Assembly (NCBI GenBank): GCA_947501215.1
Contig: CANMUS010000004.1
Location: forward strand, 173,501-237,500
DNA length: 64,000 bases
Direction: 5' to 3'
Origin: an uncultured Erythrobacter sp.
GTDB lineage: Bacteria; Pseudomonadota; Alphaproteobacteria; Sphingomonadales; Sphingomonadaceae
The translations under genes were made by a program, and so were the position numbers. The notes below the pieces were generated by a model. It did not search any database. It worked only from the letters and a program-made list of their open reading frames with translations, and was not told the origin of the DNA. Below, piece after piece: positions 16,234 through 27,442 of the stretch (positions within the stretch are counted from its first letter, which is position 1; every line of letters begins with the position of its first letter).

Positions 16234-16830
16234 CTAGTGGGTCGCGTCGAGCGTCAGTTCGTAGATGCTCCAATGGCGCTGGGCAACGGTCGCGCCAGGC
16301 ACGTCGTTGGACCGGCGAAGGACGATCGGCCCTTCATAGCGGACGGGGCGGCCCTGGGCATCCTCTGCCGTGATGGTCAGATCGGTCGAGTAGTATGTCG
16401 AGCCGGCCGCGCCTTCCATGCTGCCGTTGGGCACGGCAACGGTGATCGTGCCGAGGTCCTCGAACATGCTCGTCCACGCCGCTTTCGACCAGCGATCCTT
16501 GCTGGCATCGTCAAGCATGGCCCACGCCTGATCCCATTCCTCCAGTTCGATGGCCCTCGCAAAAGAGAGTAGGACATTGCGCGCACCCGTTTCGGTCTTT
16601 TCCGCCTCGGGCGTCAACGGGGCAGGATCGAGGTTGGGAAATCCGTCGTTCGGCTCGTCGGCCGAGCCGTTGGCCGGCGGCGGGGGTGGCGGCATTCGCT
16701 GTTCCGGCATGTCGGATGCAGGCTGGTCGAGATCGACCGATGTCACTTGACGGTCGGATTTGCTTTGCGCGTTGCAGGCGCAAAGCGACAGGGCGAGAAT
16801 AGCAACGGGCGCGATGTTTTTGCGGTTCAT
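16234..16830 (-). CDS. Putative lipoprotein of unknown function
   Basis: The 198-residue product has a lipoprotein signal with lipobox LCAC near residue 19, then a Pro-rich low-complexity linker (RMPPPPPPANG) and a globular C-terminal part (about residues 85-198) with ARAIELEEWDQAWAMLDDASKDRW, which resembles small periplasmic NTF2-like or DUF-type domains. No enzyme motif is visible. It sits between infC and the SLC13 gene on the same strand. Confidence 0.75.
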   Translation of the reverse strand: MNRKNIAPVAILALSLCACNAQSKSDRQVTSVDLDQPASDMPEQRMPPPPPPANGSADEPNDGFPNLDPAPLTPEAEKTETGARNVLLSFARAIELEEWDQAWAMLDDASKDRWSKAAWTSMFEDLGTITVAVPNGSMEGAAGSTYYSTDLTITAEDAQGRPVRYEGPIVLRRSNDVPGATVAQRHWSIYELTLDATH

Positions 16831-16899
16831 ATGACGAAAAACCGGAGAACGCCCTGCAGCGTTCCCCGGTTCAACCTGTCTAGCATCGGCTCGGCGCTC

Positions 16900-17442
16900 T
16901 TATTTCGGCGCGAGCACCATGACCATCTGGCGGCCTTCGAGCCGCGGGAAACTTTCCACCTTGGCCAGTTCTTCCATGTCGTCGCGCACGCGGTTAAGCA
17001 GGTCCATGCCCAGCTGCTGGTGGGCCATTTCGCGACCGCGGAAGCGCAGGGTGCATTTCACCTTGTCGCCGTTCTCGATGAACTTGTTCACGTTGCGCAT
17101 CTTCACGTCGTAATCGTGATCGTCGATGTTCGGGCGCATCTTGACCTCTTTGATGTCCTGGGTCTTCTGCGTCTTGCGCGCGAGGTTCGCCTTCTTCTGC
17201 GCCTCGTAGCGATATTTGCCGACATCGAGGAACTTGCACACCGGCGGGTCCGCATTGGGGGACACTTCGACGAGGTTGAGGCCCAGTTCGTTGGCCTGCT
17301 CCGTCGCTTCGCGGGTGTACATCACCCCCAGGTTCTCGCCTTCGTGATCGATCACGCGGACCTTGGGGACGTTGATCATGTTATCGTAGCGCGGGCCGCT
17401 TTTCACGGGCATTTGCATGCTGCGCCGGGGTGGACGTGCTAT
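16900..17442 (-). CDS. infC: Translation initiation factor IF-3 with ATA start codon
   Basis: IF-3 selects the initiator tRNA and keeps 30S subunits free. The C-terminal domain ([34 protein letters not shown]) and N-domain ([17 protein letters not shown]) are typical. An in-frame ATA at 17442-17440 has AGGAG (17455-17451) 8 bases upstream and gives 180 residues beginning [19 protein letters not shown]. The first ATG, at 17418, has no ribosome-binding site. infC in many bacteria starts with AUU, AUC or AUA for autoregulation, so ATA is the better start. Confidence 0.93.
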   Translation of the reverse strand: MARPPRRSMQMPVKSGPRYDNMINVPKVRVIDHEGENLGVMYTREATEQANELGLNLVEVSPNADPPVCKFLDVGKYRYEAQKKANLARKTQKTQDIKEVKMRPNIDDHDYDVKMRNVNKFIENGDKVKCTLRFRGREMAHQQLGMDLLNRVRDDMEELAKVESFPRLEGRQMVMVLAPK

Positions 17443-17529
17443 GTGGTATTCTCCTGATTCTACCGTTTGTCTGGCCGCGATATAGGGAGAAACGCCCGCT
17501 TTCGCCAGTGCGAAAACCCGTCGCCGGAA

Positions 17530-18231
17530 CTAAGCCGCCTGCCAGAGCGGGAAGCGCGCCAGCTTGCCCTTCGCCGGAACCACCGCATCGATCCGGTTGG
17601 CGGGTTGCAGCGCCTTGAGGATCGCGGGGTCGGCGGCGCTCATGCCGCCGGTATAGGCGCCGAAGGCGGGCAGGATCATGCGCCCCGAAGGCTTGCCGTC
17701 CCCCCCTTCGTTCGCGCTGACGACCGCGCAGGGGCGGCGGATCATGCGCTGGCGGATCTTGAGCTGCAGGCGCGGGTGATAATGGCCCGAGAGCTCGGGG
17801 CGAGTCTCGCCCTTCTTGGCGCGGTGGCGCAGGATGACGCCGCCGAGTTCGATTTCCTCGACCAGCGTGCCGCCGCAGCGGGCCTCCATGTGCGGATCGT
17901 GGTTCCCGGTGATCCAGACCCAGTCGACCGCCTTGGTCAGCGCCTCCAGCATGCCGCAGGCGTGGTCCTCCAGCCGGGTGGAGCCGTCCGAATCGTGGAA
18001 ATTGTCGCCCAGCGTGATGACGCGGCGTGCGCCGGTTTCGCGAATGGCCAGCGCGACCCGCTCCAGCGTCTCGCGGCTGTCGTAGGGCGGGATCATCTGC
18101 CCGTGCCGCGCGAAGAAGCTGCCTTTCTCGAGGTGCAGATCGGCCACCAGCAGCGCGTTTTCACGCGGCCAGTAGAGTGCGCGGCCCTCTGTCAGGAGCC
18201 ATTCCTCGCCTGCGAACGAAAGGGGAACCAT
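17530..18231 (-). CDS. pdeM: PdeM-type ligase-associated metallophosphoesterase
   Basis: The 233-residue calcineurin-like phosphoesterase has the ordered metal motifs ADLHLEKG, TLGDNFHD, ITGNHD and SGHYHP. Together with the opening FAGEEWLLTEGRALYWP these match PdeM, an endonuclease found with ATP-dependent DNA ligase and exonuclease genes in repair clusters. Here none of those partners is adjacent; hemF is divergent 45 bases away. The family call is strong, the repair role is by homology. Confidence 0.87.
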   Translation of the reverse strand: MVPLSFAGEEWLLTEGRALYWPRENALLVADLHLEKGSFFARHGQMIPPYDSRETLERVALAIRETGARRVITLGDNFHDSDGSTRLEDHACGMLEALTKAVDWVWITGNHDPHMEARCGGTLVEEIELGGVILRHRAKKGETRPELSGHYHPRLQLKIRQRMIRRPCAVVSANEGGDGKPSGRMILPAFGAYTGGMSAADPAILKALQPANRIDAVVPAKGKLARFPLWQAA

Positions 18232-18276
18232 GCGCCGCTATTGCCGGAGGCCGTGGGCGATGGCAAGAGCCTTCGC

Positions 18277-19134
18277 ATGACCGACTGGACCGAGCAGACC
18301 GACCAAGCCCGCAACTGGTTCGAAGACTTGCGCGACCGCATCTGCGCGGAGTTCGAGGCGATCGAGCGCGACGCCGGGTCGGATGCCGTATTCACCTATA
18401 CGCCGTGGGACCGCGAGGAAGCGGGCAATGACGATCCCGGCGGCGGCGTGCAGGGCCTGATGAAAGGCAATGTATTCGAGAAGGTCGGCGTCAACGTCTC
18501 CACCGTGCGCGGCAGTTTCTCGCCCGAATTCGCTGGCCAGGTTAACGGTGCGAGTGCCGAGCAGCCCGGTTTCACCGCCACCGGCATCAGTCTGGTCGCG
18601 CATATGGCGAACCCGCACGTGCCCGCCGTCCACATGAATACGCGCTTCCTGACCACACAAGCCGCCTGGTTCGGGGGCGGGGCCGATCTCAACCCGCCGC
18701 TGCCTTACGAGGAGGACACGGCCGATTTCCACGCGCGCTTCCGCGCCGCATGCGCCGGCCATAATCCGACCTATTACGACCGCTTCAAGAAATGGGCGGA
18801 CGACTATTTCTTCATCCCCCACCGCGGCGTGCATCGCGGCGTGGGCGGGATCTTCTACGATCATCTCGAGAGCGAAGACGATGCGGCGTTCGAACGGAAC
18901 TTCGCCTTCACGAGAGACGTGGGCGAGGCATTTCTCGACATTTACCCGAAGCTGGTCCGCCGCCGGATGGAGAGCGACTTCACCGAAGCGGAGAAGCTGC
19001 AGCAGCTGCAGTGGCGCGGCCGTTATGCCGAGTTCAACCTCGTTTACGACCGCGGCACGCTGTTCGGCCTCAAGACCGGCGGCAATATCGATGCCATCCT
19101 GATGAGCCTGCCGCCCGAAGCGGTGTGGAGCTGA
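18277..19134 (+). CDS. hemF: Oxygen-dependent coproporphyrinogen III oxidase
   Basis: HemF decarboxylates coproporphyrinogen III to protoporphyrinogen IX in haem synthesis using O2. The 285-residue protein has the family signatures GGGVQGLMKGNVFEKVGVN, SLVAHMANPHVPAVHMNTRF, WFGGGADLNP, the YFFIPHRGVHRGVGGIFYDHL block and the C-terminal YAEFNLVYDRGTLFGLKTGG. The ATG at 18277 gives the normal N-terminus. It is convergent with the GH16 gene with no base between the two stop codons. Confidence 0.97.
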   Translation: MTDWTEQTDQARNWFEDLRDRICAEFEAIERDAGSDAVFTYTPWDREEAGNDDPGGGVQGLMKGNVFEKVGVNVSTVRGSFSPEFAGQVNGASAEQPGFTATGISLVAHMANPHVPAVHMNTRFLTTQAAWFGGGADLNPPLPYEEDTADFHARFRAACAGHNPTYYDRFKKWADDYFFIPHRGVHRGVGGIFYDHLESEDDAAFERNFAFTRDVGEAFLDIYPKLVRRRMESDFTEAEKLQQLQWRGRYAEFNLVYDRGTLFGLKTGGNIDAILMSLPPEAVWS

Positions 19135-20010
19135 TTATCCTTCAGGGCCCCATACGCGGACCCAGTCGACCTCCATCTGGACTTTGCCGGCCTTGACCGC
19201 ATCGACCGTTTCCTGCGGGATGCCGTAATAGGGCTCTTCCAGCTTGTTCACCTTATAGGGGTAAATGCCACCGACGGCGAAATTGAGGATCACGAATTTC
19301 GGTGTGTCGAACGCCCAGCGCCCCTTCTCCTCGATCTCGTCGCGAGTCACAGTGTAGAAGACGTCCCCGTCGACATCGAAGGCGATCGCGTCTTTCGTCC
19401 ATTCGACGCCGTAGACGTGCCAGCCGCTCGCATCCTGCCCGGTCGGGAAGGTGCGCCGTGCCACGAAGGGCGTCTCGCCCGAATATCCCGGGCCGTGAAT
19501 GGCGACGGCGGACCATTCCGGCTCGCCGACATATTCCATGATGTCGATTTCGCCCGTGGCGGGCCACTGACCGTTGCCGAGCAGCCAGAAGGCCGGCCAT
19601 GCACCCCGGTTCAGCGGCATGCGAATGCGCGCTTCGGCGCGGCCATAGGTGAAGTCGAAATTGTCGCGCGTGTTGATCCGGCCGGAGATGAAATCGGCCT
19701 TGCGATCGGCATTGGTATCGACGTTCGGGCGAAACACCGGTTTCAGGATCAGCGCGCCGCCATCGGCACCTTCGACATCGTCGGAGAACCGGATCGTATC
19801 CGGACTGTCGAGATAGGCCTGCTGTTCATTATTGACCCAGAAGTCCATCCCGATGACGTTCCATTTCGACCGATCGAGCGACGGCGCATCGAAATCCTCT
19901 TCGAACAGGAGCGCCCGCGTGCCGGCGGCTTCAGTCTCCTGCATGTCCTCGATCGGAGCGCAGGCGCTGAGCATTGCGAAAGCGGCGACAGCCGCGATTG
20001 GTCGATACAT
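19135..20010 (-). CDS. GH16-family glucanase, lipoprotein
   Basis: Family 16 enzymes cleave beta-1,3 or mixed-linkage glucans. The 291-residue product has the catalytic motif GEIDIMEYVG (the ExDxxE pair of glutamates), surrounding Trp-rich substrate-site segments (GAWPAFWLLG, WHVYGVEWT) and an N-terminal lipobox LSAC, so it is probably attached to the outer membrane. Laminarinase-type activity is the best guess. A LacI-type operator lies 38 bases upstream, so sugar-dependent repression is likely. Confidence 0.88.
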   Translation of the reverse strand: MYRPIAAVAAFAMLSACAPIEDMQETEAAGTRALLFEEDFDAPSLDRSKWNVIGMDFWVNNEQQAYLDSPDTIRFSDDVEGADGGALILKPVFRPNVDTNADRKADFISGRINTRDNFDFTYGRAEARIRMPLNRGAWPAFWLLGNGQWPATGEIDIMEYVGEPEWSAVAIHGPGYSGETPFVARRTFPTGQDASGWHVYGVEWTKDAIAFDVDGDVFYTVTRDEIEEKGRWAFDTPKFVILNFAVGGIYPYKVNKLEEPYYGIPQETVDAVKAGKVQMEVDWVRVWGPEG

Positions 20011-20048
20011 ATGGTCTCCCCTTCGGCCGGTCGTCCGGCTCCTTGATC

Positions 20049-20062
20049 TGATAACGTTAACA
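20049..20062. promoter_or_regulatory. LacI-family operator upstream of the GH16 gene
   Basis: TGATAACGTTAACA is a 14-base near-perfect palindrome centred on CG (half-sites TGATAAC and GTTAACA, one mismatch). This centre and length are typical of LacI/GalR-type operators. It lies 38 bases upstream of the GH16 start and about 150 bases before the divergent M1 peptidase gene. No LacI-type regulator gene is present in the window. Confidence 0.6.
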
Positions 20063-20209
20063 ATACAGCTTGAGTGAACCTTGGCCAGCCCCCGGCATAC
20101 GATTTCACGCTAGGGGTGGATTGCCGCCCACCGATAGGCGATAGCCGCCGCAATAGAGTTGCCGGTCCTCCCTTCGGGATCCGGCCGCGCCACCAATTCG
20201 GAGATTTCG

Positions 20210-22111
20210 ATGCGCTCGATCACCATTGCCACCATCCTTGCGCTGAGCGCTACTGCATGCACGACCATGGAGGCGGTGCCTCTCGCCGATACGGCCAATC
20301 CTGCGCGAATGGTCTCGCCCATCCTCAAGTCTCCCGAGTCCGAAGACACGCAGACCTGGGCCGAGCCGGAGCGGGCGCGCGTTACCCATGTCGCGCTCGA
20401 TCTCGACCTCGATTTCGATGCGAAGCGCGTCGGCGGCACGGCGATGCTCGATGTGCTGGCCGAACCGGGTGCCGACACGATCGTGCTCGACACCAGCGGG
20501 CTGGAAATCACGCGCGTCACCGATGGCAGCGGCCGCGAGCTCCCGTGGGAAATCGAGTCGATGGAAGAAACCGGCGCCAAGGGCGAGCCGCTGCGGATTA
20601 CGCTGAACGGCGCGCGTACCATTCGCATCGATTACCGCGCGCCGGCCGATGCGAGTGCGCTGCAATGGCTCAGCCCCGAGCAGACCGAGGGCGGGGTCCA
20701 CCCCTTCCTGTTCAGCCAGGGGCAGGCGATCCTCAACCGCACCTGGATCCCGACGCAGGACAGCCCCGGCATCCGCCAGACATGGGAGGCGCGGATCACC
20801 GCGCCCAAGCCGCTCGATGTCGTGATGAGCGGGGTGAGGCAGGGCGAGCCGGAGGATCTCGGCAACGGTCGCCGCGCGTTCCGCTTCGTCATGGACAAGC
20901 CCGTGCCGCCGTATCTGATCGCGATTGCCGCGGGCGATATCGATTTCGCCCCGATCGGCCCGCGCACCGGCGTGTGGGCGGAGCCTGCGACATTGCCGCG
21001 CGCCCGCGCCGAAGTGGGCGATACGGAGGAGATGGTCGAAGCAGCAGAGAAGCTCTACGGCGAATATCGCTGGGGCCGTTACGACATGATCGTCCTGCCG
21101 CCGGCCTTCCCCTACGGCGGGATGGAAAACCCGGTGATGACCTTCCTGACGCCGACCTTCATCGCGGGCGACCGGTCGAACAACGGGCTGATCGCGCATG
21201 AGTTGGCGCATAGCTGGTCGGGCAATCTCGTGACCAATGCGGTCTGGGGCGACAGCTGGCTGAACGAAGGCGTCACCACCTATTTCGAGAACCGCATCAT
21301 GGAGGCGGTCTATGGCAAGAAGCGCGCCGAGCAGGAGGCGGCGCTGATGTATGCCAATATCCTCGAGACGCTGGACGAGGTCGGCAGGGACGCGCCGGGC
21401 ACTGCGCTCAGCACCGATGGCGAATACGAGCTCGGCAGCGCGATCGCCTACGAGAAGGGCGCGTTCTTCCTGATGACGGTCGAAAGCATCGTCGGGCGCG
21501 AGCGCTTCGACGCCTGGCTGCGGCAATGGTTCGACAATCACGCCTTTCAGCCCGCGACCAGCGAGATGTTCTATGAGGACATGATGGCCAATCTCGTCCG
21601 GGACGAAGCGGAAGCGGAGCGACTGACCTTGCGCGAATGGATTTTCGAGCCGGGTCTTCCTGAGAATGTCGCGAAACCCGACCCGGCCGCCTTCGCCGCG
21701 GTCGACGCAGCGGTCGCAGCCTATTCGGCAAACGGAGCGATCCCCACCGGCTATGCCGACTGGACCAGCGCCGAACGCCAGCGTTTCCTCGACAACATCC
21801 CGAAGGAGCGCAGCGCCGCGCAACTCGCCGCGCTGAACGATGCGCTTGGCCTGTCGTCGACCGGCAATAACGAGGAGCTGTTCCTCTGGCTCGAGCTGGC
21901 GCTTGCCAATCGCTACGAGCCTGCCGTGCCGCAGGCCGAAGAATTCCTAGCCCGCGTCGGCCGTGCCAAATTCGTCCGCCCGCTGTTCGCCACGCTCTGG
22001 GAAGAGGGCGAGTGGGGTCGTCCGATCGCGCAGCGCATCTACGCCGATACGCGCCCGTCCTATCACTCGGTGACGCAGGCCGGGGTCGACCGGGTGCTGG
22101 CATCGGACTGA
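20210..22111 (+). CDS. M1-family metallo-aminopeptidase, lipoprotein
   Basis: The 633-residue protein carries the M1 exopeptidase motif GGMEN at 303-307 and the zinc site HELAH (330-334) with Glu353 in WLNEG, spaced as in gluzincins. The C-terminal region (from about residue 500) resembles the leukotriene A4 hydrolase C-terminal domain. A lipobox ATAC near residue 17 implies periplasmic membrane attachment. It probably trims peptides in the envelope. The start at 20210 preserves the signal peptide; 20159 would bury it. Confidence 0.92.
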   Translation: MRSITIATILALSATACTTMEAVPLADTANPARMVSPILKSPESEDTQTWAEPERARVTHVALDLDLDFDAKRVGGTAMLDVLAEPGADTIVLDTSGLEITRVTDGSGRELPWEIESMEETGAKGEPLRITLNGARTIRIDYRAPADASALQWLSPEQTEGGVHPFLFSQGQAILNRTWIPTQDSPGIRQTWEARITAPKPLDVVMSGVRQGEPEDLGNGRRAFRFVMDKPVPPYLIAIAAGDIDFAPIGPRTGVWAEPATLPRARAEVGDTEEMVEAAEKLYGEYRWGRYDMIVLPPAFPYGGMENPVMTFLTPTFIAGDRSNNGLIAHELAHSWSGNLVTNAVWGDSWLNEGVTTYFENRIMEAVYGKKRAEQEAALMYANILETLDEVGRDAPGTALSTDGEYELGSAIAYEKGAFFLMTVESIVGRERFDAWLRQWFDNHAFQPATSEMFYEDMMANLVRDEAEAERLTLREWIFEPGLPENVAKPDPAAFAAVDAAVAAYSANGAIPTGYADWTSAERQRFLDNIPKERSAAQLAALNDALGLSSTGNNEELFLWLELALANRYEPAVPQAEEFLARVGRAKFVRPLFATLWEEGEWGRPIAQRIYADTRPSYHSVTQAGVDRVLASD

Positions 22112-22144
22112 TTTTTGGCTAACACGATCGTCGAGGAGAGACAG

Positions 22145-24082
<1,938 letters not shown>

Positions 24083-24094
24083 CTTGCATGCGCG

Positions 24095-25870
24095 TCAATG
24101 CGCGTGGGCGGTCCCGGCCCCGCGCGGGACGCGGATGTTCTCGACCAGCGCGTCGACCTCGGGCGGGGGCGGGGCGGTCAGCCGCGCGACGGTGATCGCC
24201 ACCGCGAAATTCAGCAGCATGCCGACAACCCCGATACCCTCGGGCGAGATACCGAACAGCCAGTGCTCCGCTGTGTTCAGCTCTGGCGCCCAGAGCTTGA
24301 ACCACGCGATGTAGAGGAAGGTGAAGGCGAGTCCCGTCACCATCCCGGCAATCGCGCCTTCGCGGTTCATGCGCTTGGAAAAGATACCCAGGAAGATCGC
24401 GGGAAACAGGCTCGCCGCGGCGAGGCCGAAGGCGAAGGCCACGACCTGCGCCACCCAGCCAGGCGGGTAAATGCCGAGGATACCCGCCACCACGATCGCC
24501 GCCGTCGCCGCGACCCGTGCGGCGAGCAGCTCGCCCTTCTCGCTGATCTGCGGGCGGAAGGTCGATTTGAGGAGGTCGTGGCTGACTGCGGTGGAGATTA
24601 CCAGCAGCAGCCCCGCCGCCGTACTCAGCGCCGCCGCCAGTCCGCCCGCCGCGACCAGCGCGATGACCCAGCCGGGTAGATTGGCGATCTCCGGATTGGC
24701 CAGCACCATGATGTCGCGGTCGACATAGACCTCGTTAGCATTGTCCGTGGCAGCATTGTCGAGCAGGCGCTCTCCCGAAACCCCGATGCCGCCGGGCGTA
24801 TATTCGGGCGCACCCTCGAAGGCTTCGCCCGCCTCGTATTGCATCACTCCGTCGCCGTTCTTGTCGCGCCAGGCGATCAGGCCGTTGGCCTCCCAGTTGC
24901 GGAACCAGTCGGGCGCCTCGGCATAGCGCGTGTTGCTGACGCTTTCGTTGAAATTGAGCCGCGCGAAGGCTGAGACGGCAGGCGCGGTGGTGTAAAGCAG
25001 CGCGATGAAGACCAGCGCCCACCCGGCGGACTTGCGCGCGTCCGACGCTTTGGGAACAGTGAAGAAGCGCACGATGACATGCGGCAGGCCGGCCGTGCCG
25101 ATCATCAGCGCAGCGGTGATGCAGAACACGTCCACCATCGACTTGCTGCCGTCGGTATAGGCGGGGAAGCCCATGTCGACGAGCGAGCTGTCTAGCTTCT
25201 GCAGCACGCTCATGCCCGATCCGTCGGCGAGTTCGGAGCCGAGCCCCAATTGCGGCACCGGATTGCCCGTCGCCAGCAGCGAGATGAAGATCGCGGGCAC
25301 CAGATAGGCGAAGATCAGCACGCAATATTGTGCCACCTGCGTATAGGTGATGCCCTTCATCCCGCCGAGGACCGCGTAGAAAAATACAATCCCCATGCCC
25401 AGGATCACACCGAGCGTCACATCGATTTCGAGGAATCGGCTGAATACGATGCCCACGCCCCGCATCTGCCCGGCGATATAGGTGAAGCTGATGAAGATCA
25501 GGCAGACCACCGCGACGGTCCGCGCGATGTTGGAATAGTACCGCGTCCCGATGAAGTCCGGCACGGTGAACTGGCCGAACTTGCGCAGGTAGGGTGCCAG
25601 GAGCAGCGCCAGCATGACGTATCCGCCGGTCCAGCCCATCAGATAGACCGAGCCGTCATAACCCATGAAGGCGATCAACCCGGCCATCGAAAGAAAGCTC
25701 GCCGCGCTCATCCAGTCGGCGGCGGTCGCCATGCCGTTGACGACCGGATTGACCCCGCCGCCCGCGACATAGAATTCGGACGTCGAGGCGGCGCGGCTCC
25801 AGATCGCGATACCGATGTAGAGCGCGAAGCTCAGCCCGACGAAGAGATAAATCAGCGTCTGCGTGGCCAT
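24095..25870 (-). CDS. Sodium:solute symporter, acetate permease type
   Basis: The 591-residue protein belongs to the SSS family (SLC5), with the LeuT-like core sequences FYVAGGGVNPVVNGMATAADWMSAASFLSMAGLIAF, PDFIGTRYYS and LAAALSTAAGLLLVISTAVSHDLL. It has an inserted hydrophilic region at about residues 335-395. It is paired with a DUF4212 small subunit as in VC_2705-type transporters, and acs is convergent 12 bases away, so acetate or another short carboxylate is the likely substrate. Confidence 0.9.
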   Translation of the reverse strand: MATQTLIYLFVGLSFALYIGIAIWSRAASTSEFYVAGGGVNPVVNGMATAADWMSAASFLSMAGLIAFMGYDGSVYLMGWTGGYVMLALLLAPYLRKFGQFTVPDFIGTRYYSNIARTVAVVCLIFISFTYIAGQMRGVGIVFSRFLEIDVTLGVILGMGIVFFYAVLGGMKGITYTQVAQYCVLIFAYLVPAIFISLLATGNPVPQLGLGSELADGSGMSVLQKLDSSLVDMGFPAYTDGSKSMVDVFCITAALMIGTAGLPHVIVRFFTVPKASDARKSAGWALVFIALLYTTAPAVSAFARLNFNESVSNTRYAEAPDWFRNWEANGLIAWRDKNGDGVMQYEAGEAFEGAPEYTPGGIGVSGERLLDNAATDNANEVYVDRDIMVLANPEIANLPGWVIALVAAGGLAAALSTAAGLLLVISTAVSHDLLKSTFRPQISEKGELLAARVAATAAIVVAGILGIYPPGWVAQVVAFAFGLAAASLFPAIFLGIFSKRMNREGAIAGMVTGLAFTFLYIAWFKLWAPELNTAEHWLFGISPEGIGVVGMLLNFAVAITVARLTAPPPPEVDALVENIRVPRGAGTAHAH

Positions 25871-25875
25871 GCCGC

Positions 25876-26184
25876 CTACCCGCCCTCTATCGGAGTTTCG
25901 GCATCGTCGTCATCGAGGGCGAACTCCCGCTCGATCCGGTGCATGCGCCAGGCGTAGATAGCGATGAGCACGATGAAGACGTAGATCGAACCCTGCTGCG
26001 CGAACCAGAAACCGAGCGGAAATCCGCCGAGCATGAACTGGTCTAGGTAAGGCCGGAACAGGATCCCGGCCCCGAAGCTCACCGCGAACCAGATCGCCAT
26101 CAGCGTGCCGAGCAACCGCAGGTTCGCCCGCCAATATGCGCGGCGAGTTTCTGATGCGCTATCCGCGCTCTCGTCTTCCACCAC
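25876..26184 (-). CDS. DUF4212 small subunit of the SSS symporter
   Basis: DUF4212 proteins are small partners of acetate-type SSS transporters. This 102-residue form has RRAYWRANLRLLGTLMAIWFAVSF and FPLGFWFAQQGSIYVFIVLIAIYAWRM, that is two membrane helices and the conserved FWFAQQGS motif. The GTG at 26184 has GGGAGGGGAG about 10 bases upstream; the ATG at 26244 would add an uncharacteristic 20-residue extension. It ends five bases before the symporter start. Confidence 0.88.
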   Translation of the reverse strand: MVEDESADSASETRRAYWRANLRLLGTLMAIWFAVSFGAGILFRPYLDQFMLGGFPLGFWFAQQGSIYVFIVLIAIYAWRMHRIEREFALDDDDAETPIEGG

Positions 26185-26297
26185 AGTCTGCTCCCCTCCC
26201 GATGCAGTCAGCCTATGTGAAGCGGAAGAAGCGCCGGTGCGCAAGCTATGTTCGGCAGCGGATTTTCATTGCCCTCGACATTGCACGTTTCTCAATA

Positions 26298-26435
26298 TCA
26301 CGGCGCAATCCACAAGCGGATGACCCAGGCCACTGTACCCAGCACGGTCACGCTCGCCAGCCAAATCCCGGCCATCCACGCGAGCCGCTTCCAGAGCGGT
26401 CGCTGACTCTCCGCGTCGCGATGCTCTCGTTCCAT
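26298..26435 (-). CDS. DUF2474-type small subunit of cytochrome bd (CydX-like)
   Basis: The 45-residue product MEREHRDAESQRPLWKRLAWM begins with a polar stretch followed by one membrane helix (GIWLASVTVLGTVAWVIRLWI). DUF2474/CydX-like small proteins stabilise cytochrome bd oxidases. The ATG at 26435 shares one base with the cydB stop codon, so expression is coupled to cydAB. The family assignment rests on size, single helix and position. Confidence 0.75.
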   Translation of the reverse strand: MEREHRDAESQRPLWKRLAWMAGIWLASVTVLGTVAWVIRLWIAP

Positions 26436-27442
26436 CAGTGATAGCCTTCGTCCGCCACCTTGCCGCGAAAGACCCAATAGGCCCAGGCGGTGTAACCGAT
26501 GATGAGCGGCATGGTGATTGCGACGCCGACCAGCATGAAGATCTGGCTGCGTTCGGGGGCGGCGGCTTCCCAGATCGTGAGGCCCGGCGGCACGACATAG
26601 GGCCACATGGTGACGCCCAGACCCGCCATGCCGAAGAAGAACAGCGCAAGGCTGAGCCAGAACGGCTTGCTGTGCCGGTTCACCGAAAGGGCTCTCAGCA
26701 GCATGACAGCGACGATCGCGGTGAGGATCGGAACCGGCGCGGCGAAGTAGATCTCCGGCGCAGTCAGCCAGCGCTCGGCATATTCGGCGTTCAGGAACAC
26801 ATTGTAGAGGCTGACGCCCCCCATCAGCACGAGCGTTGCCCATGCCGCCCGCTTGCCCAGCTTTCGGGCATGATGCTGGCTTTCCCCATCCAGCTTCCAC
26901 ACAAGCCAGGTCGCGCCAAGCAGGGCGTAACCGGCAACCGTGCCGAGGCCGGTGAGGAGTGTATAAGGCGTGAGCCAGTCGAACCAGCTGCCTGCGTAGG
27001 ATCGGTCCACGACTTCGATGCCTTGAAGCAGTGCGCCCAGCGTCATTCCCTGCGCCATCGCCGCGACCAGCGAGCCGCCGGTAAAGGCCGCATCCCAATA
27101 ACGGCGGTGGCCGGGATCGCGCCAGCGATACTCGAACGCAACGCCGCGGAAGACGAGGCCCAGCAGCATGGCGATGATGAGCGGATAGGTAGCGGGCAGG
27201 ATGACGGCGTAAGCAAGCGGGAAGGCTGCGAACAGGCCGCCGCCGCCAAGCACCAGCCAGGTCTCGTTACCATCCCAAACAGGTGCGATGGAGTTCATGG
27301 CCCGATCGCGCTCCGGCCCGACATCGAACGTCGGGAAGAGGATCCCGATACCGAGGTCGAACCCGTCCATCACGACATAGGCGAAGACGGCGAAGGCGAT
27401 GATGAACGCCCAGATCGTCGTCAGGTCCACGTTAACGTCCAT
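26435..27442 (-). CDS. cydB: Cytochrome bd ubiquinol oxidase subunit II
   Basis: CydB is the second core membrane subunit of the bd oxidase. The 335-residue protein starts DLTTIWAFIIAFAVFAYVVMDGFDLG, with the family's GFDLGIG motif and the APVWDGNETWLVLGGG block. The ATG at 27442 overlaps the cydA stop by 11 bases; the upstream reading to 27568 is cydA sequence in another frame. Confidence 0.95.
   Translation of the reverse strand: MDVNVDLTTIWAFIIAFAVFAYVVMDGFDLGIGILFPTFDVGPERDRAMNSIAPVWDGNETWLVLGGGGLFAAFPLAYAVILPATYPLIIAMLLGLVFRGVAFEYRWRDPGHRRYWDAAFTGGSLVAAMAQGMTLGALLQGIEVVDRSYAGSWFDWLTPYTLLTGLGTVAGYALLGATWLVWKLDGESQHHARKLGKRAAWATLVLMGGVSLYNVFLNAEYAERWLTAPEIYFAAPVPILTAIVAVMLLRALSVNRHSKPFWLSLALFFFGMAGLGVTMWPYVVPPGLTIWEAAAPERSQIFMLVGVAITMPLIIGYTAWAYWVFRGKVADEGYH

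Noticed and set aside
20105..21823. 572-codon minus-strand ORF over the M1 peptidase
   Set aside because: The plus strand has GGMEN and HELAH motifs in the right order; the antisense frame shows no domain.
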